DNA from: Fictibacillus macauensis ZFHKF-1 | GTDB lineage: Bacteria > Bacillota > Bacilli > Bacillales > Fictibacillaceae | Assembly: GCF_000269865.1 (NCBI RefSeq) | Contig: NZ_AKKV01000020.1 | Span: forward strand, 248,001-312,000 | Direction of reading: 5' to 3' | DNA length: 64,000 nt | Part shown: in pieces, positions 56,527 through 64,000 of the stretch | Layout: the number at the start of each line of letters is the position of its first letter | Position numbering within the stretch: the first letter of the stretch is position 1 | Translations under genes and position numbers: made by a program | The notes under the pieces: model-generated | Databases searched by the model: none | What the model was told of the DNA's origin: nothing | Seen by the model: only the letters and a program-made list of their open reading frames with translations

Positions 56527-57272
56527 AGCTTCACTACCTTTATGTTTGTTTTGTTTTCGTATAACGTTAGCGGCGTTGTTCCATTCGACGTTACTAGCGT
56601 CGCTGCCCGTAAGGATGCAACACTTGAAAAACAACTCTCTCCTAGTTTAGAGGCATCTGCAAGAACGTAGCCCACTTTAGAAAGAGATAGAACTTTTTGT
56701 TTTAACATGGCTTCTTCGGGATCTGGCGTCGTATAGCCCCATTCCGGATGAATACCATTCATACCAAGAAAACAAGCATCAAAACGATATTGTTCAAGAC
56801 TATGAAGCGCGTTACTTCCAACAAATGCACCGGTTCGCTCCTTTACTTTACCTCCAACAACATACGTTTGTATGCCTTGTTTCAATAAAGGCGAAACGAG
56901 ATCGATGCCATTTGTAACAACCGTTACACCAACCGCCGTTAAGTATGGAATCATTTTCGCAACCGTTGTACCCGCATCTAAGAAAATACACGCATAATTT
57001 GCAACGAACGTTGCCGCGTATTGCCCAATTCGTTCTTTTTCTTCACTAAATTTCACCGCTTTTTCAGCGTAAGAAGCTTCCCTATTTTTTAATGAGCGCT
57101 TAATTGCGCCGCCGTGAACACGTGATAACTTACCTTCTTTTTCAAGAGCATCCAAATCTCTACGAATGGTCGATTCTGAAGAGTGCGTTGCTTGCATTAA
57201 CTCATCAAGCGTCGCCATTTGCTTACTATCAACAAGCCCCATAATTTTTTCTAATCGTAACGAACGTAGCAT
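56523..57272 (-). CDS. fruR: DeoR-family transcriptional repressor FruR
   Basis: 249 residues. DeoR helix-turn-helix at 3-58 (RLEKIMGLVDSKQMATLDELMQATHSSESTIRRDLDALEKEGKLSRVHGGA) and a sugar-phosphate sensor domain (75-230) with IFLDAGTTVAKM and the GVTVVTNGIDL motif. It should repress its own unit until fructose-1-phosphate binds. Start ATG 57272 with GGAGG. Confidence 0.9.
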   Translation of the reverse strand: MLRSLRLEKIMGLVDSKQMATLDELMQATHSSESTIRRDLDALEKEGKLSRVHGGAIKRSLKNREASYAEKAVKFSEEKERIGQYAATFVANYACIFLDAGTTVAKMIPYLTAVGVTVVTNGIDLVSPLLKQGIQTYVVGGKVKERTGAFVGSNALHSLEQYRFDACFLGMNGIHPEWGYTTPDPEEAMLKQKVLSLSKVGYVLADASKLGESCFSSVASLRAATLVTSNGTTPLTLYENKTNIKVVKL

Positions 57273-57292
57273 CTTCCGCCTCCTTTATCCTA

Positions 57293-57321
57293 AGTATAAC
57301 GAAAGAATCATCCAATAACAA
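57293..57321 (-). promoter_or_regulatory. SigA-type promoter for fruRK
   Basis: TTGTTA (57321-57316), 17-bp spacer, TATACT (57298-57293) on the minus strand. Confidence 0.65.
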
Positions 57322-57354
57322 TCATTTTCAATCAAAAACGTTCATTTTTATCCT

Positions 57355-57383
57355 AAAAAAACAGCCAACGTGATGTTGACTGT
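57355..57383 (-). terminator. Intrinsic terminator after trhO
   Basis: ACAGTCAAC/GTTGGCTGT stem (one G-T) and TTTTTTT on the minus strand. Confidence 0.85.
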
Positions 57384-57395
57384 TAGGGCGCATCG

Positions 57396-58343
57396 TTAAG
57401 CATGCGATGCTTTTTGTTCGTTTTCTTGTTGCATTTCAAGGTCATATCGATTTTTCGGATGCTCACGGCACTCATCTGAACAAGAACGCTTATACGTTTT
57501 CTCGCACTCTTCACAACAAACGTGCTGACGGTTGCAATCAGGATTTGCGCAGTTTACATAGCGATCTTCCGTTTTGCCGCAATAATAGCATGAGGCAATA
57601 ACAACATCTTCTTCGGTACGATTGACAGGCACAGAAATACGCTCATCAAATACGTACATTTTACCATCCCAGAAACGACCTTTCGTTTCTTCGTCTTTAC
57701 CGTACGTCGCAATACCGCCTTCTAACTGATAGACATCTTGAAACCCTTCTTGAAGAAGGAAGCCAGAAAATTTCTCACAACGAATACCACCCGTACAATA
57801 CGTTAGTACTTTTTTATCTTTAAATTGATCTAAGTTTTCACGAACCCATTTCGGAAAATCTCTTGATGCTTGTACACCCGGACGAATTGCATTTCGGAAA
57901 TGGCCAATTTCATATTCATAATCGTTACGACCATCAACAATCACAACATCATCACGTTGAATCATTTCCATCCATTCTTTCGGGCTTAATCGCTTCCCTG
58001 AAAGCTCCGTTGGATTGACGTCTTGTTCAAAACGCCACGTAACGAGTTCTTGTTTTGGACGAACAAATATTTTTTTAAATGCATGTTCATCAGATTCATC
58101 AATTTTGAAAACTACATCTTCAAAACGAGGATCACTTTTTAAATCTTTCATATACTGTTCCGTTTGTTCCACTGTACCAGAAACAGTACCATTAATTCCT
58201 TCAGGAGCAACAATAATACGTCCTAGCACACCTAGCTCTTTACAATACTTTAAGTGTTGCTTCGCAAAGTATTCATGCTCCTCCACTGGTACATACTTAT
58301 AGTACAATAAAATGCGATACGGTTTTTCTACTTCTTTCGACAC
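57396..58343 (-). CDS. trhO: tRNA uridine(34) hydroxylase TrhO (rhodanese-related)
   Basis: 315 residues: an acylphosphatase-like N-terminal domain, a rhodanese domain (about 125-215) with the active-site Cys in [12 protein letters not shown] (C183), and a C-terminal Cys-rich zinc region (CYYCGK...CANPDC...CCEECEK...CSDEC). Family members hydroxylate uridine-34 of tRNAs to 5-hydroxyuridine with O2. Monocistronic and followed by a terminator. Confidence 0.93.
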   Translation of the reverse strand: MSKEVEKPYRILLYYKYVPVEEHEYFAKQHLKYCKELGVLGRIIVAPEGINGTVSGTVEQTEQYMKDLKSDPRFEDVVFKIDESDEHAFKKIFVRPKQELVTWRFEQDVNPTELSGKRLSPKEWMEMIQRDDVVIVDGRNDYEYEIGHFRNAIRPGVQASRDFPKWVRENLDQFKDKKVLTYCTGGIRCEKFSGFLLQEGFQDVYQLEGGIATYGKDEETKGRFWDGKMYVFDERISVPVNRTEEDVVIASCYYCGKTEDRYVNCANPDCNRQHVCCEECEKTYKRSCSDECREHPKNRYDLEMQQENEQKASHA

Positions 58344-58390
58344 TTTAAATCACCAACCTGCAACGTTGTATTTTTAGTTTAAAATGCATA

Positions 58391-58417
58391 TAAAAAACCA
58401 CCGGTTCCCCCGTGGTA
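58391..58417 (-). terminator. Intrinsic terminator after tRNA-Arg
   Basis: ACCAC/GTGGT stem around a GC-rich loop, then TTTTTT on the minus strand, 16 nt beyond the tRNA 3' end. Confidence 0.75.
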
Positions 58418-58432
58418 TTTATAACTTTTTAA

Positions 58433-58507
58433 TGGCGCGCCCACCAGGATTCGAACCCAGAATACGAGAGCCGAAATCTCGTGTGATATCCATTTCACTA
58501 TAGGCGC
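58433..58507 (-). tRNA. tRNA-Arg, anticodon UCG
   Basis: A complete 75-nt cloverleaf on the minus strand including encoded CCA. Acceptor stem GCGCCTA/TGGGCGC, D-stem GTGA/TCAC, anticodon stem CGAGA/TCTCG with loop TTTCGGC (anticodon TCG, G37), 4-nt variable loop, T-arm CTGGG-TTCGAAT-CCTGG, discriminator G. It would read CGA and, through U34, other CGN codons. It stands alone, not in an rRNA or tRNA cluster. Confidence 0.95.
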
Positions 58508-58597
58508 AGGAAAGTTGTTCCATTCTTTCGAGGTACTGTCACGACATTTATCATAAGACATTTCTCAAAAAAACACAACCCCCATTATAAAGATGTG

Positions 58598-58981
58598 TTA
58601 ATTCCATAACGCTCGGCTTTTTGCCTCATACTCATGTGATGGATAATAATAAACGACGGTCGGTTCCCCTTGCCGCCATGTTAACAATACTTCTTCATCG
58701 TCAATGATCGCAGGAAAATCAACAAGGCCATCATAAATATCCTTTAGTTCTACACCAAGGGAATGAATGGCTTGAATACGAGCTTGTGCCTCATGCTCCA
58801 TCAGGTCCAAGTTGCTTTCCAATTGAAAAAAATGGTCATCGGGTGGGTTGTCTGATTTTTTCACACGTTCAAGCTCGTCATAAAACTGCGCAAAGGAGCG
58901 TTGAAGCGCTTGAAGCTCCTCTAATTCCTTTGAGATTACAGGTATAAGTTGGTTTGCTTCTTCGACTGTAAAATACTTCAC
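58598..58981 (-). CDS. DUF2203 family protein
   Basis: 127 residues. Long helical N-terminal half (TVEEANQLIPVISKELEELQALQRSFAQFYDELERV) and a C-terminal block LKDIYDGLVDFPAIIDDEEVLLTWRQGEPTVVYYY that is the hallmark of DUF2203. No function known. The tRNA-Arg gene lies 90 bp downstream on the same strand. Confidence 0.88.
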   Translation of the reverse strand: MKYFTVEEANQLIPVISKELEELQALQRSFAQFYDELERVKKSDNPPDDHFFQLESNLDLMEHEAQARIQAIHSLGVELKDIYDGLVDFPAIIDDEEVLLTWRQGEPTVVYYYPSHEYEAKSRALWN

Positions 58982-59058
58982 CTACAAAACCCCTCTTAAG
59001 TTCATTCATTTCATATTATAACAACTGTTTGAGGGATTGGCACCTATTACGTGCTTTT

Positions 59059-59343
59059 TTACACAGAAACGACAGATTCTAGGTTACCTCTTTTTAAATC
59101 CAAATAAAAATCTTTAATGACAGTGTCTTCTAATAACTCATGAAAGTCCGCTCGATATTCAGAGGAAATTAAAATGTGTGCCACGACAGCTCTTGCCCCA
59201 CCAAGCATTAATCGACGCAAGGTGATACAACGTGCTACCTTAGACTTCAGATGAAATTTAGTTAAGAACAACGTTATTCTATCATTGGAATTTTCCGCTT
59301 CGTTCTTTCTACTATACATCGTTAGCGTTTCAATCGTTTTCAT
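59059..59343 (-). CDS. Small protein of unknown function
   Basis: 94 residues, basic, with helical segments (RITLFLTKFHLKSKVARCITLRRLMLGGARAVVAHILI). ATG 59343 has AGGAAGGTGG upstream; an upstream in-frame GTG-like start would add 13 residues. I cannot place it in a family. No terminator is seen downstream. Confidence 0.6.
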   Translation of the reverse strand: MKTIETLTMYSRKNEAENSNDRITLFLTKFHLKSKVARCITLRRLMLGGARAVVAHILISSEYRADFHELLEDTVIKDFYLDLKRGNLESVVSV

Positions 59344-59501
59344 AGAGTCGGCCACCTTCCTCTTTCCCTTTGTTGTTACCATATTATTCAGAAAAGAAGC
59401 GATTTATACTAATCAACGAAAAAAAATCTCTCTACTAATTTAGTAGAACATCTTTGCAAGGCTAGCAATTTTTACGCATAATAAAAGAAGGAGGCGATTT
59501 T

Positions 59502-59777
59502 ATGAAGTATTTTGCAGTAACTTTACCCATTCTAGATGAAAAGAAAAGTGTTAGGTACCGCGATGAGCATTTAGCGTATTTACAAGAAGCTACGAGCGCA
59601 GGACACATCGTTACCTATGGTCGTTTTGCCGACGGTTCGGGCGGACTCGTTATTTATAAGGCAGCGTCTCTAGCAGCTGCTGAAGAATTAGCTACAAATG
59701 ATCCTTACGTAACGACCGGTGCTCGCGACTGCGTCATTAAAGAATGGGTCATGAATACAGACGTTCTCACTTCTTAA
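59502..59777 (+). CDS. YciI-family protein
   Basis: 91 residues, a ferredoxin-like fold: KYFAVTLPILDEKKSVRYRDEHLAYLQEATSAGHIVTYGRF...GGLVIYKAASLAAAEELATNDPY. It matches the YciI family, with the conserved His in RDEHLAYL and Asp in ATNDPYV thought to form an active site. Function uncharacterised. Good SD (GGAGG). Confidence 0.88.
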   Translation: MKYFAVTLPILDEKKSVRYRDEHLAYLQEATSAGHIVTYGRFADGSGGLVIYKAASLAAAEELATNDPYVTTGARDCVIKEWVMNTDVLTS

Positions 59778-59783
59778 TGCTGA

Positions 59784-59832
59784 GCAAGACGAACCATGCT
59801 TTCACGTTACATGGTTCGTCTTGCTTCTTTTT
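59784..59832. terminator. Bidirectional terminator between the YciI and methyltransferase genes
   Basis: 15-bp perfect stem GCAAGACGAACCATG/CATGGTTCGTCTTGC with an 11-nt loop; its right arm overlaps the last codons of the converging gene. Confidence 0.88.
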
Positions 59833-60595
59833 CGATTACACCATAGTGAAACTTCGAAGACGGTCGTTTATATACATGAAAAGGAAATGCTTGAAATCGG
59901 GAACTAGCGTAATGATCTTTCATGACAACACGACATTTAGCGACCCGCAATGCTTCATGAAGTACTTCTTCTGTAATCGTCGTATGGGCCGCAACGGTTT
60001 TTAAGCCCGCTAACCCCGGAGAATCCAGTGATTGTTCAAACATCGGATCAAAATAGACCACATCAACAGAAGCGTCTTCTCTTTTTTTCAAAGCGGTCAA
60101 ATGGTCATTTGTTTCAATGACAATCCGCCGCATTGCTTCATTCATTTCAGGCAGCGAACTGTCCCATGCTCGCAAACCCTCTCTAACAAGTAAGGCTAAA
60201 TAAGGATTTTTTTCAATGCCTGTCACAGAGCCTGTTTCTCCTACTGCCAGGCTGCAGACAATCGCATCAGAGGCAAGTCCAACTGTACAATCTAACACGG
60301 TCATTCCCGTCGTTAATTGCGCCGCCGCTACGAGCGGATCATGTTCCCTGCGCAAAAGCTGCTTTACGCGAAACATGGATGAATTCGGATGAAAAAAGAC
60401 CGGCTCGTTGCTTCCAGGTGCATATAATGTTAATTTCTCAACGCCCACCATTAAAACATAATCGTTCCCTTGTTCTTGCAACGAGGCGATGGAACGATTT
60501 TTCCGATAAACAAATGTTCCTTGTACTTCTTCACAAAGAGTTAATGCCTTTTGTATTAGTTTTTCATTAAATTTTCCTGCCGTTGTAACAATCAT
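59807..60595 (-). CDS. RsmJ-like class I SAM-dependent methyltransferase
   Basis: 262 residues. Motif I VLDCTVGLASDAIVCSLAVG (about 98-117) and the DPPY-like block VVYFDPMFEQSLDSPG, with an RsmJ/DUF548-type arrangement, suggest guanine N2-methylation of rRNA, though Bacillus members (YpiP-like) are not characterised to my knowledge. The C-terminus overlaps the terminator with the YciI gene. Confidence 0.82.
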   Translation of the reverse strand: MIVTTAGKFNEKLIQKALTLCEEVQGTFVYRKNRSIASLQEQGNDYVLMVGVEKLTLYAPGSNEPVFFHPNSSMFRVKQLLRREHDPLVAAAQLTTGMTVLDCTVGLASDAIVCSLAVGETGSVTGIEKNPYLALLVREGLRAWDSSLPEMNEAMRRIVIETNDHLTALKKREDASVDVVYFDPMFEQSLDSPGLAGLKTVAAHTTITEEVLHEALRVAKCRVVMKDHYASSRFQAFPFHVYKRPSSKFHYGVIEKEARRTM

Positions 60596-60713
60596 CTGTT
60601 CTGCTCACCTATTATCTTTCTATGTATATTCACCTTCATCTATAGCACAGTTCAAAAGAAAGGGCAACGGGCTCCTCACTAAAAAAGAACTATTCCAAAC
60701 TTATGTTTGCCAT

Positions 60714-60719
60714 TATAAT
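60714..60719 (+). promoter_or_regulatory. TATAAT -10 element for plsY
   Basis: Perfect -10 at 60714-60719, ~32 nt before the plsY start; the -35 is poor. Confidence 0.5.
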
Positions 60720-60751
60720 AAGAAGAAAAGAGAGAAGCGGAAGGTGAAGTA

Positions 60752-61330
60752 ATGATTGCCATTATTTTATTGTTATCCTACGTAATTGGCTCTGTGCCTT
60801 TTGCATTAATTGTAGGAAAAGTGTTTTATGATGTAGACATTCGCGAACACGGAAGCGGAAATCTAGGCGGAACGAATACGTTTCGTGTTCTTGGAAAAAA
60901 AGCAGGTTTTATCGTAACCATTTCAGATTTGTTAAAAGGAACACTTGCAGCAGCACTGCCCTTTTTCTTCGACAGCAGCTTACCCATTCTCGTTGCTGGT
61001 ATTCCCGCGGTAATCGGTCATTGTTATCCTGTGTTTGCTAAATTTAAAGGCGGCAAAGCCGTTGCAACATCAGCGGGTGTTTTGCTATTTTATGCACCAC
61101 TTATGTTTTGTCTATTAATCGCTGTCTTTTTCCTCGTACTATATGTGACAAAATACGTATCACTATCTTCATTATTAGCATGTGCAGCCGCTGTTATTTA
61201 CGGCATCGTTGTTCGAGATGTTACCTTAACACTCGTTATGGTTGCTTTTCTATTATTTTTACTCTACCGCCATCGTGCCAATATTCGTCGCATAATCGCC
61301 AAAACGGAACCAAAGGTAAAATGGCTATAA
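60752..61330 (+). CDS. plsY: Acyl-phosphate:glycerol-3-phosphate acyltransferase PlsY
   Basis: 192 residues, five to seven membrane segments, with the three PlsY motifs: GSGNLGGTNTFRVLGKKAG (about 30-48), PVFAKFKGGKAVATSAG (about 90-106), and a late segment. It makes lysophosphatidic acid from acyl-phosphate, the first membrane step of phospholipid synthesis. ATG with AAGGTG SD. The related fatty acid gene fabL lies elsewhere in the window. Confidence 0.95.
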   Translation: MIAIILLLSYVIGSVPFALIVGKVFYDVDIREHGSGNLGGTNTFRVLGKKAGFIVTISDLLKGTLAAALPFFFDSSLPILVAGIPAVIGHCYPVFAKFKGGKAVATSAGVLLFYAPLMFCLLIAVFFLVLYVTKYVSLSSLLACAAAVIYGIVVRDVTLTLVMVAFLLFLLYRHRANIRRIIAKTEPKVKWL

Positions 61331-61408
61331 GAAATCCTAGTTCCCTTTTTCCTCCTGCTACATAAAGTGTAGTGAGATGACTATTTTTTTATGGCGGAGG
61401 GAATAGAA

Positions 61409-61762
61409 ATGGAAGGATCAAAAAGCAATATACCACTAACAGCGGGCGTGAAACCTAATGCAGCATTAAACGCACCAATTGCCTACCCTAGTATGAATGC
61501 ACCCATTACAGCACTACCTTCAGTAGGGCTTCCTCACTACGGTATGTCCTATGGCGCAGGAGGCGGATGCGGTGTATCCTACGGTGGTTTTGGGGGCCGC
61601 AATGGTTTTACGTTACTTATTGTTTTATTTATTTTGCTTATTATTATTGGTTGTTCTTGTTGGTATGGCACAAGCAAACAAGAAGAAAGCTCGTCTTGCA
61701 GTTCATCTTCTAGCTCGTCTTGCAGCTCTTCTAGCACATGTTGCAGCAGCAATTATAAATAA
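61409..61762 (+). CDS. YjcZ-like tiny-TM protein with N-terminal extension and Ser/Cys-rich tail
   Basis: 117 residues in three parts: an Ala/Pro-rich N-terminal half (1-55, repeated NAPI blocks), a YjcZ-like core with GGGCGVSYGGF and the single membrane segment GFTLLIVLFILLIIIGCSCWYG (about 68-90), and a tail of almost only Ser and Cys (ten Cys in ~30 residues). The core matches the tiny Bacillus YjcZ/TIGR01732 sporulation family; the extension and tail do not. ATG 61409 has GGAGGGA at 6 nt. Confidence 0.82.
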   Translation: MEGSKSNIPLTAGVKPNAALNAPIAYPSMNAPITALPSVGLPHYGMSYGAGGGCGVSYGGFGGRNGFTLLIVLFILLIIIGCSCWYGTSKQEESSSCSSSSSSSCSSSSTCCSSNYK

Positions 61763-61770
61763 GAACGAAA

Positions 61771-61815
61771 ACACACCAAGAAACAGCACGATAGTTGCTT
61801 CTTGGTGTGTTTTTT
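61771..61815. terminator. Terminator between the YjcZ-like and amt genes
   Basis: ACACACCAAGAA/TTCTTGGTGTGT stem and TTTTT; the other strand has a shorter T-run. Confidence 0.88.
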
Positions 61816-61818
61816 ATA

Positions 61819-63093
61819 TTACGCACGCTTACGCTTTTCTTCCTTCATAAAGGCGATATGCTCTGGATAGCCATAAGCACCATGCTCACTCAAATCTAAT
61901 CCTGATACCTCTTCTCTCTCTTGTACACGAAGACCCATCCACCTCTTTAGTACACTCAGAACAAACCATGACACTCCTCCTGCATACAGAATCGTTGCAC
62001 CAATACCCGCCAACTGCACGACCATTTGGTGAATGCCTCCGCCATAGATGAGCCCCATCTGTCCCACCCCTACTTTTTCAACAAGACGAGGAGCAGCAAA
62101 TACGCCTGTTAAAAGGGTGCCGACAACGCCAGCGATTCCATGAACAGAGCAAGCAAAAATCGGATCATCCAATCCTCGCCGCTCAACAACAATCGCTGTC
62201 CAATAAGCGATCGCTGAAGCAACTCCACCAATAATGACAGCTGCCCACGGCTCAACAAAAGCACACGCAGCCGTAATGGCTACGAGTGAAGCAATCACTC
62301 CATTTACCATCGTCGGTATGTCAGCTTTTCTACCATGCAATAATGAGAGACCGACAGCAACAACCGCACCTGCACTAGACGCAAGCATCGTAGTAAAGGT
62401 GACATAAGCAAAGAAACCATCTTTTACACTTAACGTACTTCCCGCATTAAACCCAATCCAGCCAATCCAAAGGATGAATCCACCAATGACGGTGTACACC
62501 TGATTGTGTCCAGGCAGCACATTCACAGTACCGTCCCTATTAAACTTCCCTTTTCGCGGCCCAAGAAGCACGCTCGCCACACAAGCTGCCACTGCTCCTT
62601 GCAAATGAACGACTGTGGATCCAGCAAAATCTTGCATTCCCCATGCAGCTAACCAACCACCACCAAAAACCCAATGACCAACAACCGGATAGATCGCGAT
62701 CATATAAAACGCCCCGAACAGAAAATAAAGAGATAGCTTTGCTCGTTCCGCAAACCCTCCCCAAACGATGGCTAACGATACCCCCGCAAAAGAAAGTTGA
62801 AATAAAAAGGTACTAGCAATCGGTACACCGGCAGTTGACATGCTATCTCCATGCATAAACCACCCTTCTGTTCCTAGCAACGCATTCCCTTTTCCAAAGG
62901 CAACTCCAAAGCCAATAGCCCAAAAAGAAAGGGTAGCAATAGCAAAACTTATCATTTGCTTGCCGGCAACATGAGCAGCATTTTTCATTCGTGCTGAACC
63001 CGCTTCTAGTAAGGCAAATCCGATTTGCATCCCCATCACAAGGATCGTAGCAAACATCACCCATAGCAAATTAAGCAGTACTGATTCCTTCAT
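61819..63093 (-). CDS. amtB: Ammonium transporter Amt
   Basis: 424 residues with eleven membrane segments. Signature DFAGSTVVHLQGAVAA holds the conserved Asp and first pore His; the second pore His is in CSVHGIAGVVGTLLTG; WGGFAERAKL and GFNAGSTLS are typical. The Amt family conducts NH4+/NH3. No glnK follows, unlike many amtB loci. ATG 63093 is preferred (GAGGGG at 11 nt); two upstream ATGs in the same frame have SDs too close. A GlnR/TnrA-type box lies in the leader. Confidence 0.93.
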   Translation of the reverse strand: MKESVLLNLLWVMFATILVMGMQIGFALLEAGSARMKNAAHVAGKQMISFAIATLSFWAIGFGVAFGKGNALLGTEGWFMHGDSMSTAGVPIASTFLFQLSFAGVSLAIVWGGFAERAKLSLYFLFGAFYMIAIYPVVGHWVFGGGWLAAWGMQDFAGSTVVHLQGAVAACVASVLLGPRKGKFNRDGTVNVLPGHNQVYTVIGGFILWIGWIGFNAGSTLSVKDGFFAYVTFTTMLASSAGAVVAVGLSLLHGRKADIPTMVNGVIASLVAITAACAFVEPWAAVIIGGVASAIAYWTAIVVERRGLDDPIFACSVHGIAGVVGTLLTGVFAAPRLVEKVGVGQMGLIYGGGIHQMVVQLAGIGATILYAGGVSWFVLSVLKRWMGLRVQEREEVSGLDLSEHGAYGYPEHIAFMKEEKRKRA

Positions 63094-63116
63094 AGACTTC
63101 ATCACCCCTCATCATA

Positions 63117-63133
63117 TGTCATATTTCCTTACA
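63117..63133. promoter_or_regulatory. GlnR/TnrA-type box upstream of amt
   Basis: TGTCATATTTCCTTACA matches the consensus TGTNANAWWWTMTNACA at all defined positions but one on the minus strand. It lies just downstream of the predicted start, a place suited to repression. Confidence 0.55.
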
Positions 63134-63145
63134 TCAATAAGTGAT

Positions 63146-63174
63146 ATTATATGACGAATAAAAGCTACAAGCAA
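63146..63174 (-). promoter_or_regulatory. SigA-type promoter for amt
   Basis: TATAAT at 63151-63146 on the minus strand with TTGCTT 17 bp upstream as a weak -35. Confidence 0.55.
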
Positions 63175-63213
63175 CCTTTTTTTAAGAATGGAGGATGAAT
63201 AAGAGGGTGAAAC

Positions 63214-63259
63214 AACGTAAAGAAACCGGTTCAATAATGAACCGGTTTCTTTACGTTTT
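63214..63259 (-). terminator. Terminator after the neutral protease gene
   Basis: Perfect 20-bp stem (63214-63233 with 63238-63257) with a 4-nt loop. On the minus strand it is followed by GTTTCACC, so the U-tract is poor, but the stem includes a T-rich arm. Confidence 0.65.
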
Positions 63260-63268
63260 GCACAGTAC

Positions 63269-64000
<732 letters not shown>

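Noticed and set aside
57299-57345. Fur-box-like TGAAAATGATTGTTA upstream of fruR
   Set aside because: Three mismatches to the 7-1-7 Fur consensus in an AT-rich promoter, and no iron-related gene nearby.

Overview
The window looks like chromosomal DNA of a low-to-moderate GC, Gram-positive, endospore-forming member of the Bacillaceae. The evidence is strong SD sites (AGGAGG type) with frequent GTG/TTG starts, many U-tailed intrinsic terminators, a T-box leader, FabL, AroG with an N-terminal chorismate mutase, PatB, KapB, YppG- and YjcZ-like sporulation proteins, a SleB-type cortex hydrolase, OdhAB and a neutral protease. The species cannot be fixed from the sequence. I see no prophage, insertion sequence, CRISPR array, rRNA or plasmid replication gene.

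Layout. 1-5196: a partial GNAT-like gene, a coupled flavin oxidoreductase/PatB pair, a secreted M1-type peptidase and the c-di-AMP receptor CbpA. 5199-18054: a 15-gene ethanolamine utilisation (eut) microcompartment locus on the minus strand, in transcription order eutS-eutP-eutW-eutV-eutA-eutB-eutC-eutL-eutE-eutM-pduL-(unknown)-eutN-BMC-H-eutH. EutBC deaminates ethanolamine, EutA reactivates it, EutE and PduL convert acetaldehyde to acetyl-CoA and acetyl-phosphate, EutS/L/M/N and a second BMC-H form the shell, and EutH is the likely transporter. EutW/EutV form an ethanolamine-sensing two-component system that acts by antitermination. Three leaders in the locus carry the same GGC-AANGRC-GCC hexaloop hairpin overlapping a terminator, which fits control by the ANTAR protein EutV. 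18100-20487: a probable 6S RNA and recQ.

20485-31425: small conserved proteins, DctA, OdhBA, RarD, a thioredoxin-fold protein, a YjaZ-like protease and an ABC-F ATPase. 31564-37897: an aromatic amino acid region with aroC-aroB-tyrA-aroA behind a T-box (probable Tyr specifier) and a divergent DAHP synthase gene. 37998-46301: a MATE exporter, a VWA/MoxR pair, fabL with a FapR-like operator, a region with a 21-nt-periodic repeat block in two copies, and a TetR/MFS pair with a duplicated operator. 46394-52739: a universal stress protein, a cortex hydrolase, cysteine dioxygenase, proI with an unusual leader, an SGNH hydrolase, a DUF47/Pit phosphate uptake pair and a YppG-like protein.

52739-64000: D-amino acid aminotransferase, nadE, kapB, fruR-fruK without an adjacent fruA, trhO, tRNA-Arg(UCG), several small conserved proteins, plsY, a YjcZ-like fusion protein, amt with a GlnR/TnrA-type box, and the 3' part of a thermolysin-family protease gene cut by the window edge.

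Start codons were re-chosen wherever a good SD site argued for it. All family assignments come from reading motifs by eye; no search was run.
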